Source: Labrenzia sp. PHM005 (GTDB lineage Bacteria > Pseudomonadota > Alphaproteobacteria > Rhizobiales > Stappiaceae). From it: 64,000 bases of DNA. The notes beneath the pieces were generated by a model. The model made no database searches and was not told the origin of the DNA. It saw only the letters and a program-made list of their open reading frames with translations. This document shows positions 25,118 through 32,879 of this stretch, one piece after another (positions within the stretch are counted from its first letter, which is position 1; every line of letters begins with the position of its first letter). A program made the position numbers and the translations under genes. The stretch covers positions 4,831,001-4,895,000 of the forward strand of contig NZ_CP041191.1 of the NCBI RefSeq assembly GCF_006517275.1, written 5' to 3'.

Positions 25118-26134
25118 CTAGTTCCGGATCGGCACCTTGTCTGGGTTGTCCGTTAGTCGGCTACGCCATTCTGCCGGTGTCTGGCTCTCCCATTTCTGGA
25201 AAGCTCGGTAGAAAGACCCCTGGTCCTCGTATCCAAGAAGATAAGCGATCTCGCTGATGTCAAATCCGGGCTCGTCCAGGTATTCGCGCGCCAGTTGGTG
25301 TCGCGTGTCTGATAGCAGCGACTTAAAGCTGTGACCTTCGTGCCTCAGGTGGCGCTGCAAGGAGCGTTCACTGATTGCCATATCACGCGCGATACTGCGT
25401 AGTTCCGGACGCCCGGCAGTTAGCGCCCGACGGAGATGCCAGCGGACTTGATCCGTAAGCGAAGTGGTGTTCTCGGCCTTGTTCAAGTCTGCGTCGAGAG
25501 CAGCGTCCAGCATCGCTAGAAGCTCTCTGTTGTAGCTGGTGAAGGGTATCTCCAGATCAGCTTTTTTGAAGGTAATTCGGGTGTGCGGAGCATTCCACGC
25601 AATCGGGCAATCGAACCAGGCCTCCAGCCGTTCGCTTCGGCTCCGACGTAACGCGATTTCTCTCGGAGATATTGTTTGTTCAGTTCCTGCACGGACCATG
25701 TTCACAAGAAATGTAAAGGTCGCATCTGTGAGCGCGTCGGGTTCTACCTGCTCTGCATAGGTCCAAGTTGAAGTCACGGTGCACCCGTCGTCCTCGACAG
25801 TCACCCGAAACTCTTCAGGAGCGCAGAGCGCTTTGAACCGTGCGATACGGTGCAAAGCCTCTCCAACATTCTTGGCATGAAATGCGACAAGGAAAGATGG
25901 CGGTAGACTCGCTCCGTGCATCGTTTCCGTGAGAGCGAGGCCAATGTCATCACCGCCGAGGGTTTGGAGTGCCTCCCACAATGCAAACAGTTGCTTCGTA
26001 TTCATTCGCCCTTCTGGTGAGAATACGCTCGGCGGTAGCTTTGCGTCTCGCAAAAGCGCAGCGCGGTTGATCGACAGGCTCTCAAGAGCGTTCCAAAAGG
26101 TGTCTGGCGTCTTTATTCGGTCGGGAGTTGGCAT
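25118..26134 (-). CDS. AraC family transcriptional regulator (OruR/ArgR-like N-domain)
   Basis: Predicted 338-residue activator. Seen: an N-terminal ligand domain of the AraC-type arabinose-binding-like group (about 10-205) and a C-terminal double HTH, with ELRSIARDMAISERSLQRHLRHEGHSFKSLL and FDISEIAYLLGYEDQGSFYRAFQKWESQTPAEWR, the AraC signature. It precedes the hydrolase and SDR genes by 98 bases on the same strand and is probably their regulator. Inducer unknown. It belongs to the same architecture as the AraC gene at 34995. Confidence 0.9.
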   Translation of the reverse strand: MPTPDRIKTPDTFWNALESLSINRAALLRDAKLPPSVFSPEGRMNTKQLFALWEALQTLGGDDIGLALTETMHGASLPPSFLVAFHAKNVGEALHRIARFKALCAPEEFRVTVEDDGCTVTSTWTYAEQVEPDALTDATFTFLVNMVRAGTEQTISPREIALRRSRSERLEAWFDCPIAWNAPHTRITFKKADLEIPFTSYNRELLAMLDAALDADLNKAENTTSLTDQVRWHLRRALTAGRPELRSIARDMAISERSLQRHLRHEGHSFKSLLSDTRHQLAREYLDEPGFDISEIAYLLGYEDQGSFYRAFQKWESQTPAEWRSRLTDNPDKVPIRN

Positions 26135-26397
26135 CTGCTGTGTCCTCGGTGTCGGAACAAAACATAGCCTCTGACATCGCAGAAGTTTATGGCCGCACCC
26201 GCCAAATCAATCGCATAACGCGCCAACCAGTGCATCTCGCGGTAACGACCCGAGCGGTGGTTCAGACACGGCGCAGCATTAGTACTTTAGGCTCGGTGCA
26301 AGACTGCCCTCATGCACGATTTGCATTGGTGAAAGGCTTATCTTGCCCTCCCCCCAATGCAGAAAGTCGCTGCCGCTCAAATTTTACCAACTTCGTC

Positions 26398-27837
26398 CTA
26401 CTGTGCTGGAGGCTCATAAGGATCGGGCTGCCCGGGAGGGATCGCAGGATAATCTTGGAACGTTGCAAGATGCTCACCCAGAAGCGGCATTGCCTGCTCC
26501 GCAGCCCACGTGTAAACCAGCAAGACGTCCTTTCGTTCCCCGGGATCGTTGATAAGATCGTAAAGGCGCGGCGTCGAATACGACTTGGTGTCGGCATAGA
26601 CGGTCTCGTTCTCTTTGAACAAGATCTTCCAATCGGTCCACTTCACGCCGTAGATTTCCTCCCCCATGTAAACGATGACATGATCGCGGTTGGATTTTTC
26701 CTGCTCGCCCAGTAAGAACGCCGACTGATCCACGCCGTCAAAGGCACGGTCGTCTGGCACTTTGCCACCGGCAATCGCAGCAAGTGTTGGATAGAGGTCC
26801 ATCTGGTGGACAATCTCGTTGCTGACCTCTCCTGCTGGAACCTTTCCCGGCCAACGGATCGCGAAAGGTACGCGGAGGCTGCCTTCAAACGGTGTGAACA
26901 AAGTGCCCCGCCACGGGCCCGGTGTCCCTTGAGCATGCGCCATCGGTGCAATGTCATTGCTTCCGACGCTCATAGCTTCGGGGCCGTTATCCGCGGTGAA
27001 GATGACGATAGTATTTTCTGCGATTCCAGTATCATCGAGGGCGGCTGTCAGCCGGCCGACGTAACTGTCGGTCTGGTGTAGGAGGTCTGCCCATACTCCC
27101 TTGCCGGTTGAACCGTCGAAATCGGGATGCGGGATCACCGGAGTATGGGTCGCCGTCAGCGCGAAATAGACAAAGAACGGTGCATCTTCGCGGCTCTTAC
27201 GCTGGATGAAGTCAATAGCCTTGTCCGTCAGGTCGCCATCGATCTGCGCCCGATATTCCAAGTCGTACTCACGGGCGATAGTGGCTTCTTGTCCGGCCAC
27301 ACCTTCCACGACGTGGGGCGGCTCTAAGCCGAGCGCCTGCCACCTGCCTTGTGAGGTCCAAACGGTCTGATCGGTGCTTTCGACGCCGTAGAACTCGTCG
27401 AACCCCTGATCCTTCGGATAGCGGCCCTCACTCCAACCCAGGTGCCACTTGCCATACATGGCCGTATTGTAGCCCGCTTCCTTGAGCATTTCCGCCATGG
27501 TGATTTCCCACTGCGTCATACCATAGACGCCACCTGCGACTGGTATGGTGTGATTGCCGGAACGTATCCCATAACGTCCGGTCATCAACGCAGCGCGCGA
27601 GGGCGTACACTGGGCCTCAACATTGAAGTTTGTCAGGCGCATCCCCTCTTCGGCAAGAGCATCCATCGCTGGTGTAGCCGATCCTCGGATGATACCGCCG
27701 CCGTTAAAGCCGGGTTCCCCCCACCCGAAGTTATCGAGGTTGATCAAAACGATGTTTGGCTTTTCCTGCGCATGGCTGGCGATTGCCATCGAGAACACTG
27801 CCAAGGTTGCAGCCAAAAATGCCCTAATCGACGTCAT
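26398..27837 (-). CDS. Arylsulfatase-family sulfatase (formylglycine type)
   Basis: Predicted 479-residue periplasmic hydrolase of sulfate esters. Seen: signal peptide ending SHAQ, metal-site strand NIVLINLDNFGWG with Asp35 followed by Asn36 where Asp-Asp is usual, the Cys-type sulfatase motif CTPSR at 77-81 whose cysteine is oxidised to formylglycine, GKWHLG with Lys130, and FTADNGPE carrying the second metal pair. Oxidation of the cysteine requires a formylglycine-generating enzyme, which is not in this window. It stands alone in the island. The substrate is unknown; aryl or alkyl sulfates, or sulfated glycans of marine algae, are possible. Confidence 0.9.
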   Translation of the reverse strand: MTSIRAFLAATLAVFSMAIASHAQEKPNIVLINLDNFGWGEPGFNGGGIIRGSATPAMDALAEEGMRLTNFNVEAQCTPSRAALMTGRYGIRSGNHTIPVAGGVYGMTQWEITMAEMLKEAGYNTAMYGKWHLGWSEGRYPKDQGFDEFYGVESTDQTVWTSQGRWQALGLEPPHVVEGVAGQEATIAREYDLEYRAQIDGDLTDKAIDFIQRKSREDAPFFVYFALTATHTPVIPHPDFDGSTGKGVWADLLHQTDSYVGRLTAALDDTGIAENTIVIFTADNGPEAMSVGSNDIAPMAHAQGTPGPWRGTLFTPFEGSLRVPFAIRWPGKVPAGEVSNEIVHQMDLYPTLAAIAGGKVPDDRAFDGVDQSAFLLGEQEKSNRDHVIVYMGEEIYGVKWTDWKILFKENETVYADTKSYSTPRLYDLINDPGERKDVLLVYTWAAEQAMPLLGEHLATFQDYPAIPPGQPDPYEPPAQ

Positions 27838-28266
27838 GACGATTCTCCCAGAACTCCTATGACGTCAGCATAAGCGAGAAACTTTTGAGTGGCCCAGCAC
27901 AAATGGCCCCTATCGGCTCGCAGCGAACCAATTTCGCAAACGGCACCAATGACTGACTTGGCCCGAAAACGGATTTAACTCCTGGCCCGAACACCGCCAC
28001 ACATCACCTGTACTTCGCAGCCGTGATGAACTCACCAAAAGCTTCGCACCAAACGAGGACGGTGGTGTAGTCGTCGATCTGGATTTCCTCTGGCCGCTTT
28101 CAAAAAAGCCAAGGACATGGACGGGCCTTTCTTGATTGAGGTGGTGATTTAGCGAGGCCTTCTGTCCAACTGGAAACGGAGGCCCGTGAAGGCGAAGGTC
28201 CTGTATTCGTAGCGGATTGCACAGATCGCCGTTCGGTGGAGCGAGGTCACCAACCGCTTTCACGTA
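27838..28266. pseudogene. Degenerate region with DM13 and TPP-enzyme remnants
   Basis: Two C-terminal fragments without their genes. On the minus strand (about 28012-28095) the frame ends YTTVLVWCEAFGEFITAA, matching the last strand of a DM13 domain, with a stop about 30 codons before its own stop. On the plus strand (28093-28152) a frame ends AFKKAKDMDGPFLIEVVI, the C-terminal strand of ThDP-dependent decarboxylases. The remaining sequence shows no gene. The assignments rest on short motifs and are tentative. Confidence 0.35.
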
Positions 28267-28857
28267 TCAAACGTCCGTTTTGTAATAACTCAAGAACATC
28301 GATACGCAATCTTCCATCACACCATCTGCGGCGGGGTTATCGCCAAGCAGAAACTCTGGCCAGAAGAAGAAGGTCTTCACCAGGCCCAGCAGCTGGTTCG
28401 CTGCATAGACCGAGTCTGCCTTTCGCAAGACACCCGCTTCCATAGCCTCTGCAATCAGATTGGTGATGGGATAGTCATGGGTCGCAAACTCGGCAAAAAA
28501 GGCCCGTGAGCGATCCAGATCGCGAAGCAATTCCGCGATCACCATGCGATTGAGCCCGATCGCCTCCGGCTCTGTGATAACGCCCACATAACGCTCAAGC
28601 GCTGTCACCAGCTGTCGGTCCAATGGCAGATCAGGATCATACCCAACCGGCGCCATGGCCGAATTGCGCTCAATCATGATTTTGGAGATTTCCTGGAAGA
28701 GCGCCTCCTTGTTTTCGAAATGCTTGTAGAGCGTGCGGCTGGAAACATCGGCGCGTTTGGCAATTCGCATGATGTTGGCGCCGAGAAACCCCTGCTCCCG
28801 GAACTCTTCAACGGCCGCCTCGATAATATTTTTTCTTTTGATTTCAGTTAGTTTCAC
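28267..28857 (-). CDS. TetR family transcriptional regulator
   Basis: Predicted 196-residue repressor. Seen: N-terminal HTH (about 8-52) NIIEAAVEEFREQGFLGANIMRIAKRADVSSRTLYKHFENKEALF, the TetR signature, and a C-terminal helical ligand domain ending in a segment typical of the AefR/TetR_C-type group. It is divergent from the hydrolase gene at 28985, and two GTAAA-N8-TTTAC palindromes lie between them. It probably represses itself and the hydrolase until an effector binds. Confidence 0.92.
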   Translation of the reverse strand: MKLTEIKRKNIIEAAVEEFREQGFLGANIMRIAKRADVSSRTLYKHFENKEALFQEISKIMIERNSAMAPVGYDPDLPLDRQLVTALERYVGVITEPEAIGLNRMVIAELLRDLDRSRAFFAEFATHDYPITNLIAEAMEAGVLRKADSVYAANQLLGLVKTFFFWPEFLLGDNPAADGVMEDCVSMFLSYYKTDV

Positions 28858-28880
28858 TGATTCAGCCCTTAAACGATCGA

Positions 28881-28908
28881 AAAAAGTAAAAACTTCTCTT
28901 TACTTTTT
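28881..28908. promoter_or_regulatory. TetR operator candidate 1
   Basis: AAAAAGTAAA / TTTACTTTTT, perfect 10-bp arms with an 8-base spacer (28881-28890, 28899-28908). Core GTAAA-N8-TTTAC, the same as operator 2. Confidence 0.65.
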
Positions 28909-28922
28909 ATGAGTTGTGCATA

Positions 28923-28946
28923 AATGTAAAACGCAGATTTTACATT
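28923..28946. promoter_or_regulatory. TetR operator candidate 2
   Basis: AATGTAAAA / TTTTACATT, perfect 9-bp arms with a 6-base spacer. The core GTAAA-N8-TTTAC is identical to operator 1; their centres are 40 bases apart, close to four helical turns, and both lie in the divergent tetR/hydrolase promoter. Confidence 0.7.
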
Positions 28947-28984
28947 GCAAGCTAAAACGCTACTCGATCGGAAAGAACCGAAAA

Positions 28985-29932
28985 ATGACAAACCAAACTC
29001 TCACTGTCGGCAAGAACGCTGTCACTTTCAAATCCTTTGGCGTCGACCTGGCCGGCGACCTCTATTTGCCCGAAGGGTTCGATCCGTCCAAAACCTACAA
29101 GGCCATCGTGGGCGCCAGCCCGTTCCCGCAGGTCAAGGAGCAGATCCCGGCAACCTACGGCCCGGAAATGGCCGCGCGCGGATTCATCTACCTGGGCTTT
29201 GACTACCTGGGCATGGGCGACTCCCCGGCGTTGCCAGGAGAGTTTAAACAGTCACGTTACAACTTCAGGCTGATAGAAAACACCTGGGACGCGGTCTCCT
29301 ATCTGGGCACGCTGCCTTTCGTTGAAGAGATCTACGGGCTGGGGGTCTGCCAGGGTGGCGCGACCATTGCTTCGGCGGCCGTGACCGATCACCGCATCAA
29401 AAAGATCGCCCTGGTTTCGGGCATGATGGCAGCGGATGCATTCCAATGGACCGACCGCGATATGGCCAATCAGGTTATCACGGCTTCGAATGCGTCGATG
29501 CAGAAGATGTGTGAAACCGGAGAGCCGGATTACGTCGCGCCCTTCGGCCTGAATGACGAAATGTCCCGCGAAGAGTTCGTCAGCGCGGCTGCTTACCCAG
29601 CGATGGCCGGCGAGACCTATGACTACTACGGTCGCGACGGCGTCAAAGGGCCGGTTGCGGTTCCCAATTATACCAACATGCATATCGGCGATCAGCCCAT
29701 GCAGTCGTTGTTCTCAATCGGCGAAGCCTATGCCGACAAGATCGTGCAGCCCACATTGACCATCTACGGTACAAGCGCCTCAACGGCGATCTGCTCGACA
29801 GCCTTTGTCGCAAAGCTAACCAACGAGCATGAGGAACTGGCCTTTGACGAATTCGGGCACGTGGACTTCTACTACAAACCAGAAGCCGTAAAAGCATCCA
29901 CCGACGCTGCAGCCGAGTTCTTCAACCGATAA
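28985..29932 (+). CDS. Alpha/beta hydrolase with a cysteine nucleophile elbow (DLH-like)
   Basis: Predicted 315-residue cytosolic hydrolase. Seen: GASPFPQVKEQIPATYGPEMAARGF in the N-terminal half, GFDYLGMGDS, a nucleophile elbow GLGVCQGGAT with Cys122 in place of serine, and DEFGHVDFYY near the end with the likely catalytic histidine. I start at ATG 28985. Divergent from TetR with two palindromic operators between them, so it is likely the direct target. It has the same Cys elbow as the hydrolase at 24093 but is otherwise different. The substrate is unknown. Confidence 0.82.
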   Translation: MTNQTLTVGKNAVTFKSFGVDLAGDLYLPEGFDPSKTYKAIVGASPFPQVKEQIPATYGPEMAARGFIYLGFDYLGMGDSPALPGEFKQSRYNFRLIENTWDAVSYLGTLPFVEEIYGLGVCQGGATIASAAVTDHRIKKIALVSGMMAADAFQWTDRDMANQVITASNASMQKMCETGEPDYVAPFGLNDEMSREEFVSAAAYPAMAGETYDYYGRDGVKGPVAVPNYTNMHIGDQPMQSLFSIGEAYADKIVQPTLTIYGTSASTAICSTAFVAKLTNEHEELAFDEFGHVDFYYKPEAVKASTDAAAEFFNR

Positions 29933-29940
29933 GCCGATCA

Positions 29941-29967
29941 GCTGGAGGCCATCCGGTGGCCTCCAGC
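29941..29967 (+). terminator. Hairpin after the DLH-like hydrolase
   Basis: GCTGGAGGCCA / TGGCCTCCAGC, perfect 11-bp arms with a 5-base loop, 9 bases after the stop at 29932. There is no T-run, but its strength and place suggest a transcription end. Confidence 0.6.
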
Positions 29968-30003
29968 CTGAAACCCTATGAAAATTAAATGCGATCGTCA
30001 GCT

Positions 30004-30492
30004 ATGAAACGTCTAAACCCCTTGGAATTGATGGTTGATTTGCCCAAGCTGTTTGTAAGGCAGACAATTCAACCATTGCGCCTGTCCTTCCGAAAACCCT
30101 TGACGCAGCCTGAAACGCAGGCTGATTTGGCAAAGTTGGTTGATCATGCACTTGCCCATGAAATTCGTGCCGGGTTCACACACCGCTTCATAACTTTATT
30201 GTTCGTGACAGTGGATGAGCGTGTGTTTTGTCGACGTTATCAATATACCGAACCATCATGGCATGGTGTTTTCCTCAACGATCCGGCTGGACAGGTAAAA
30301 CTCGACAAAACCGTCGTAACCATAAATGCGCATGTACCAAACGACTTGGCCAGCATACTTCCGGCAATTGATGCGGCCTATGCTGGTAAGCTTGAACAGC
30401 TTGGTGCTCGATTTTTGTTGGATGGGGCGATCGAACCAAGAGCCCAGCAGAGCACTTTGGAGTTGAAGCTAGCAAGAAAAATATCTGGCTGA
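30004..30492 (+). CDS. DUF2255 family protein
   Basis: Predicted 162-residue cytosolic protein (167 if the ATG at 29989 is used). Seen: HEIRAGFTHRFITLLFVTVDERVFCRRYQYTEPSWHGVFLNDPAGQVKL, the DUF2255 core, which resembles FMN-binding split-barrel proteins, and a conserved C-terminal helix. Neither start has a clear ribosome site; I chose the second for its position just before MKRLNPLEL. It lies after the TetR/hydrolase pair and before an NTF2-like gene on the same strand. Function unknown. Confidence 0.7.
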   Translation: MKRLNPLELMVDLPKLFVRQTIQPLRLSFRKPLTQPETQADLAKLVDHALAHEIRAGFTHRFITLLFVTVDERVFCRRYQYTEPSWHGVFLNDPAGQVKLDKTVVTINAHVPNDLASILPAIDAAYAGKLEQLGARFLLDGAIEPRAQQSTLELKLARKISG

Positions 30493-30627
30493 TCCAAAGT
30501 CAGACATTCACACTCCAAAATGAAACGGCAAGATGAATTCTTTGCGCTTTTCCAGCCGTTATTGCCGGAAGTTATCTTTGAATTGCAGCGTTCATCGCGG
30601 CTATTACACAGGAGCTAAAACAACCTC

Positions 30628-31011
30628 ATGAGCGCATCTGATCTTTGTAATGCTTATCTCGAAGCTCTGAACAGATCCGATCTGGACGCTGTTCAAGCCA
30701 TGTTCCCTACTGACGGAACGGTGGTCTCGCCGCTTTACGGGGAGCAAAACGCACACGAATTCTATGCACGGCTCTTTTCCGACACGAGCAATTCAAAAAC
30801 AACGTTGCTGAATGTTTTTGCCAAATCAGAAGACAGCAATTCCGTCGCACTGCACTTCAAGTACGACTGGACATTAGCGAACGGAAAGCTGGTTGATTTC
30901 GAATGCGTCGATGTTTTCGAACTCACCAAGGATCGAACGAAGTTCCAAAAACTGACGATCATCTATGACACAGCGCCCTTGCGCGAGGATTTTGAGCGTC
31001 TGAAAACCTAG
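30628..31011 (+). CDS. NTF2-like / SnoaL-type protein
   Basis: Predicted 127-residue protein with a single cone-shaped NTF2-like domain. Seen: CNAYLEALNRSDLDAVQAMFPTDGTVVSPLYG, the opening helices and turn, then HFKYDWTLANGKLVDFECVDVFELTKDRTKFQKLTIIYD, the curved sheet. Members act as isomerases, hydratases or binding proteins; no catalytic triad is evident. AGGAG lies upstream with long spacing (about 13 bases). It probably belongs with DUF2255. Confidence 0.8.
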   Translation: MSASDLCNAYLEALNRSDLDAVQAMFPTDGTVVSPLYGEQNAHEFYARLFSDTSNSKTTLLNVFAKSEDSNSVALHFKYDWTLANGKLVDFECVDVFELTKDRTKFQKLTIIYDTAPLREDFERLKT

Positions 31012-31821
31012 AAAAACAGGACCGCTCCGCACGAGCGCTTTGTAAATCCATTGAAGAGATGTTCGGGGCGTGCTGAGACGTTTTCAAATGTCATCAGGAT
31101 ACTTCGGTCATGCTGCAGCAAACCACTCGCTCATTGATCAATTTTCCAAATTGGATGCGAAGCTTGCGCGAGGTCCAACAACCGTAAGCAGAGACAAACC
31201 CGTTTCTGGCCAAGGCCATCGAAGACAAGAAGATGGTAAGTCATCGGATCGATCATTACATGAACGGTGGCCTCCTGTGCAGTTGGGCTTTGGTGGCCGA
31301 TCCAGAACCCGGATCCGAGTATTCTCTACTACGAATTCTTTATCCTGATGTTCATAGGTTTGGGTTGGCTTCAGCTTCGGCTAGCAAAAGTCGGCTAGCC
31401 GAACATACAATCTAGGGAATGTCTGCTATCGCCGTTCTTTGGCTCTTAAGCAAACAGTCTGCTTCCGGACCCAGTCCCGTCATTTGACTTTACAGCAGCA
31501 AAGATCCGCTTCCCGCCCTTTCCCGAATTGTCGAAATCGGCCCAGAACCGGCATTGCGGTCGATGGAAACCTATGTCCGCTTTTACGCCGATTAATAGCA
31601 ACGAACTCCTTGGATTGAGCAATCCGCTTCGCATCGAAGTGCCAACCCTCTTCGGAACCGGTTTCCTTTGGCGATTGGGATTTTTGCCGAAATCCAATGT
31701 GTCTACGGCCGATCTCTAAATCAGCTGAAACAACCACTTTCGCAGGAATTTGATTAGCTTTCGAAATAACTGGTTGGGAAGATGGTGCCACCAACCGATA
31801 GAACGGAACACTGGACAACCA
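31012..31821. other. Long non-coding stretch in the island
   Basis: No gene recognised in 810 bases. A 10-bp hairpin TTCGGCTAGC / GCTAGCCGAA (31376-31403) lies in it. The stretch 31530-31600 (GAACCGGCATTGCGG, ATGTCCGCTTTTACGCC) resembles dispersed intergenic repeats rather than coding sequence. A frame of 60 codons (31233-31415) has no recognised family. Confidence 0.45.
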
Positions 31822-32586
31822 ATGCGTTGGATCTTGATCTGGAGTGCGGGATTCGTGCTCCTCAATCTTGGCCTCGGCCTCATTGCGCTCTTGTCGGGCG
31901 TGCAAACGACATCCGCACATTGGAGCACCGCCAGTCGGGCGCCGCTCGGCATTGCGCCTGATCCGCGAAACGAACGGCAAGCCATCATCCAGGTCTATGC
32001 TGCAAGGGCCTTTAGCTGGCGGGGCTATTTCGGGATCCACAGCTGGATATCCATAAAGGAGCCAGAGGCTGCGCACTTCACCACATACGAAGTCACAGGT
32101 TGGCGGGTGCGCCATGGCGGGAAAGCCGTATCCTCTTCTCGCCGCGCTCCGGACAGTCGTTGGTTCGGCGCAGAGCCTCGATTGATTGCCGAGTTTCGCG
32201 GTCAGGAAGCCGAAGCCGCGATTCCAAAGCTGCTGGAGGCCATCCGCCACTACCGCCACGATGATGAGTATACTGTATGGCCGGGTCCCAACTCTAACAC
32301 ATTCATCGCTCACCTTGGCCGGGTCGCGCCCGAGCTGAGACTGGACTTGCCGCCGACGGCGGTTGGTAAAGACTTTCTGAAGACAGGCCTGTGGGCCAAA
32401 GCGCCGAGCGGCACAGGATATCAGCTCTCTCTTTTGGGCCTTCTGGGGGTGTTGGTTGCCTGGGAAGAAGGGATTGAGATTAATCTACTCGGTCTTACTT
32501 ATGGTGTTGACACAAAAGACCTTTCTATAAAGCTTCCGATGGTTGGCCGTGTGGAGCTTTCGCCACCCCGCTCTCCCGAAGCCTGA
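31822..32586 (+). CDS. DUF3750 membrane-anchored protein
   Basis: Predicted 254-residue protein with one N-terminal membrane helix (about 2-24) and a periplasmic DUF3750 domain. Seen: IIQVYAARAFSWRGYFGIHSWI, TTYEVTGWRVRHGGKAV, DEYTVWPGPNSNTFIAHLGRVAPEL and LPPTAVGKDFL, the ordered motifs of the family; PGPNSNTF with a preceding HSW resembles an NlpC/P60-like or transferase-like active region, but this is not established. I start at ATG 31822; a TTG at 31750 is open but without family sequence. Function unknown. Confidence 0.85.
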   Translation: MRWILIWSAGFVLLNLGLGLIALLSGVQTTSAHWSTASRAPLGIAPDPRNERQAIIQVYAARAFSWRGYFGIHSWISIKEPEAAHFTTYEVTGWRVRHGGKAVSSSRRAPDSRWFGAEPRLIAEFRGQEAEAAIPKLLEAIRHYRHDDEYTVWPGPNSNTFIAHLGRVAPELRLDLPPTAVGKDFLKTGLWAKAPSGTGYQLSLLGLLGVLVAWEEGIEINLLGLTYGVDTKDLSIKLPMVGRVELSPPRSPEA

Positions 32587-32879
32587 ATTCGACCACAGTT
32601 CCTGCGAGCATCTGGGAACGCGGGACAAGTCTTTCGCCACTATCGGCCCATTGCAGACCATTAATAATAACTTGGCGAGGGTCCGTTCCGGTTCCAACAA
32701 AGATAGTGCTGTGTGGTATCCAGATCGCCGGTTTTCCTGCCCGTCTCGCCCTGCCTTGCGGCGCGATAGGGCAATTGGTTAAACGCCCCAATTCGGGAGA
32801 GGGGGCGAGCCCCTGGCCAACGTCACACGGCCGGTGCAAAAAGCGATGCGGCAACATCGCCCGCCTCCGACGCACTAAA

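Noticed and set aside
27910..28263. Minus-strand frame of 117 codons
   Set aside because: It runs across the degenerate region without domain match, and the recognisable DM13 tail is in a different frame.
31480..32313. Minus-strand frame of 277 codons
   Set aside because: Antisense to DUF3750, which has all family motifs on the plus strand.
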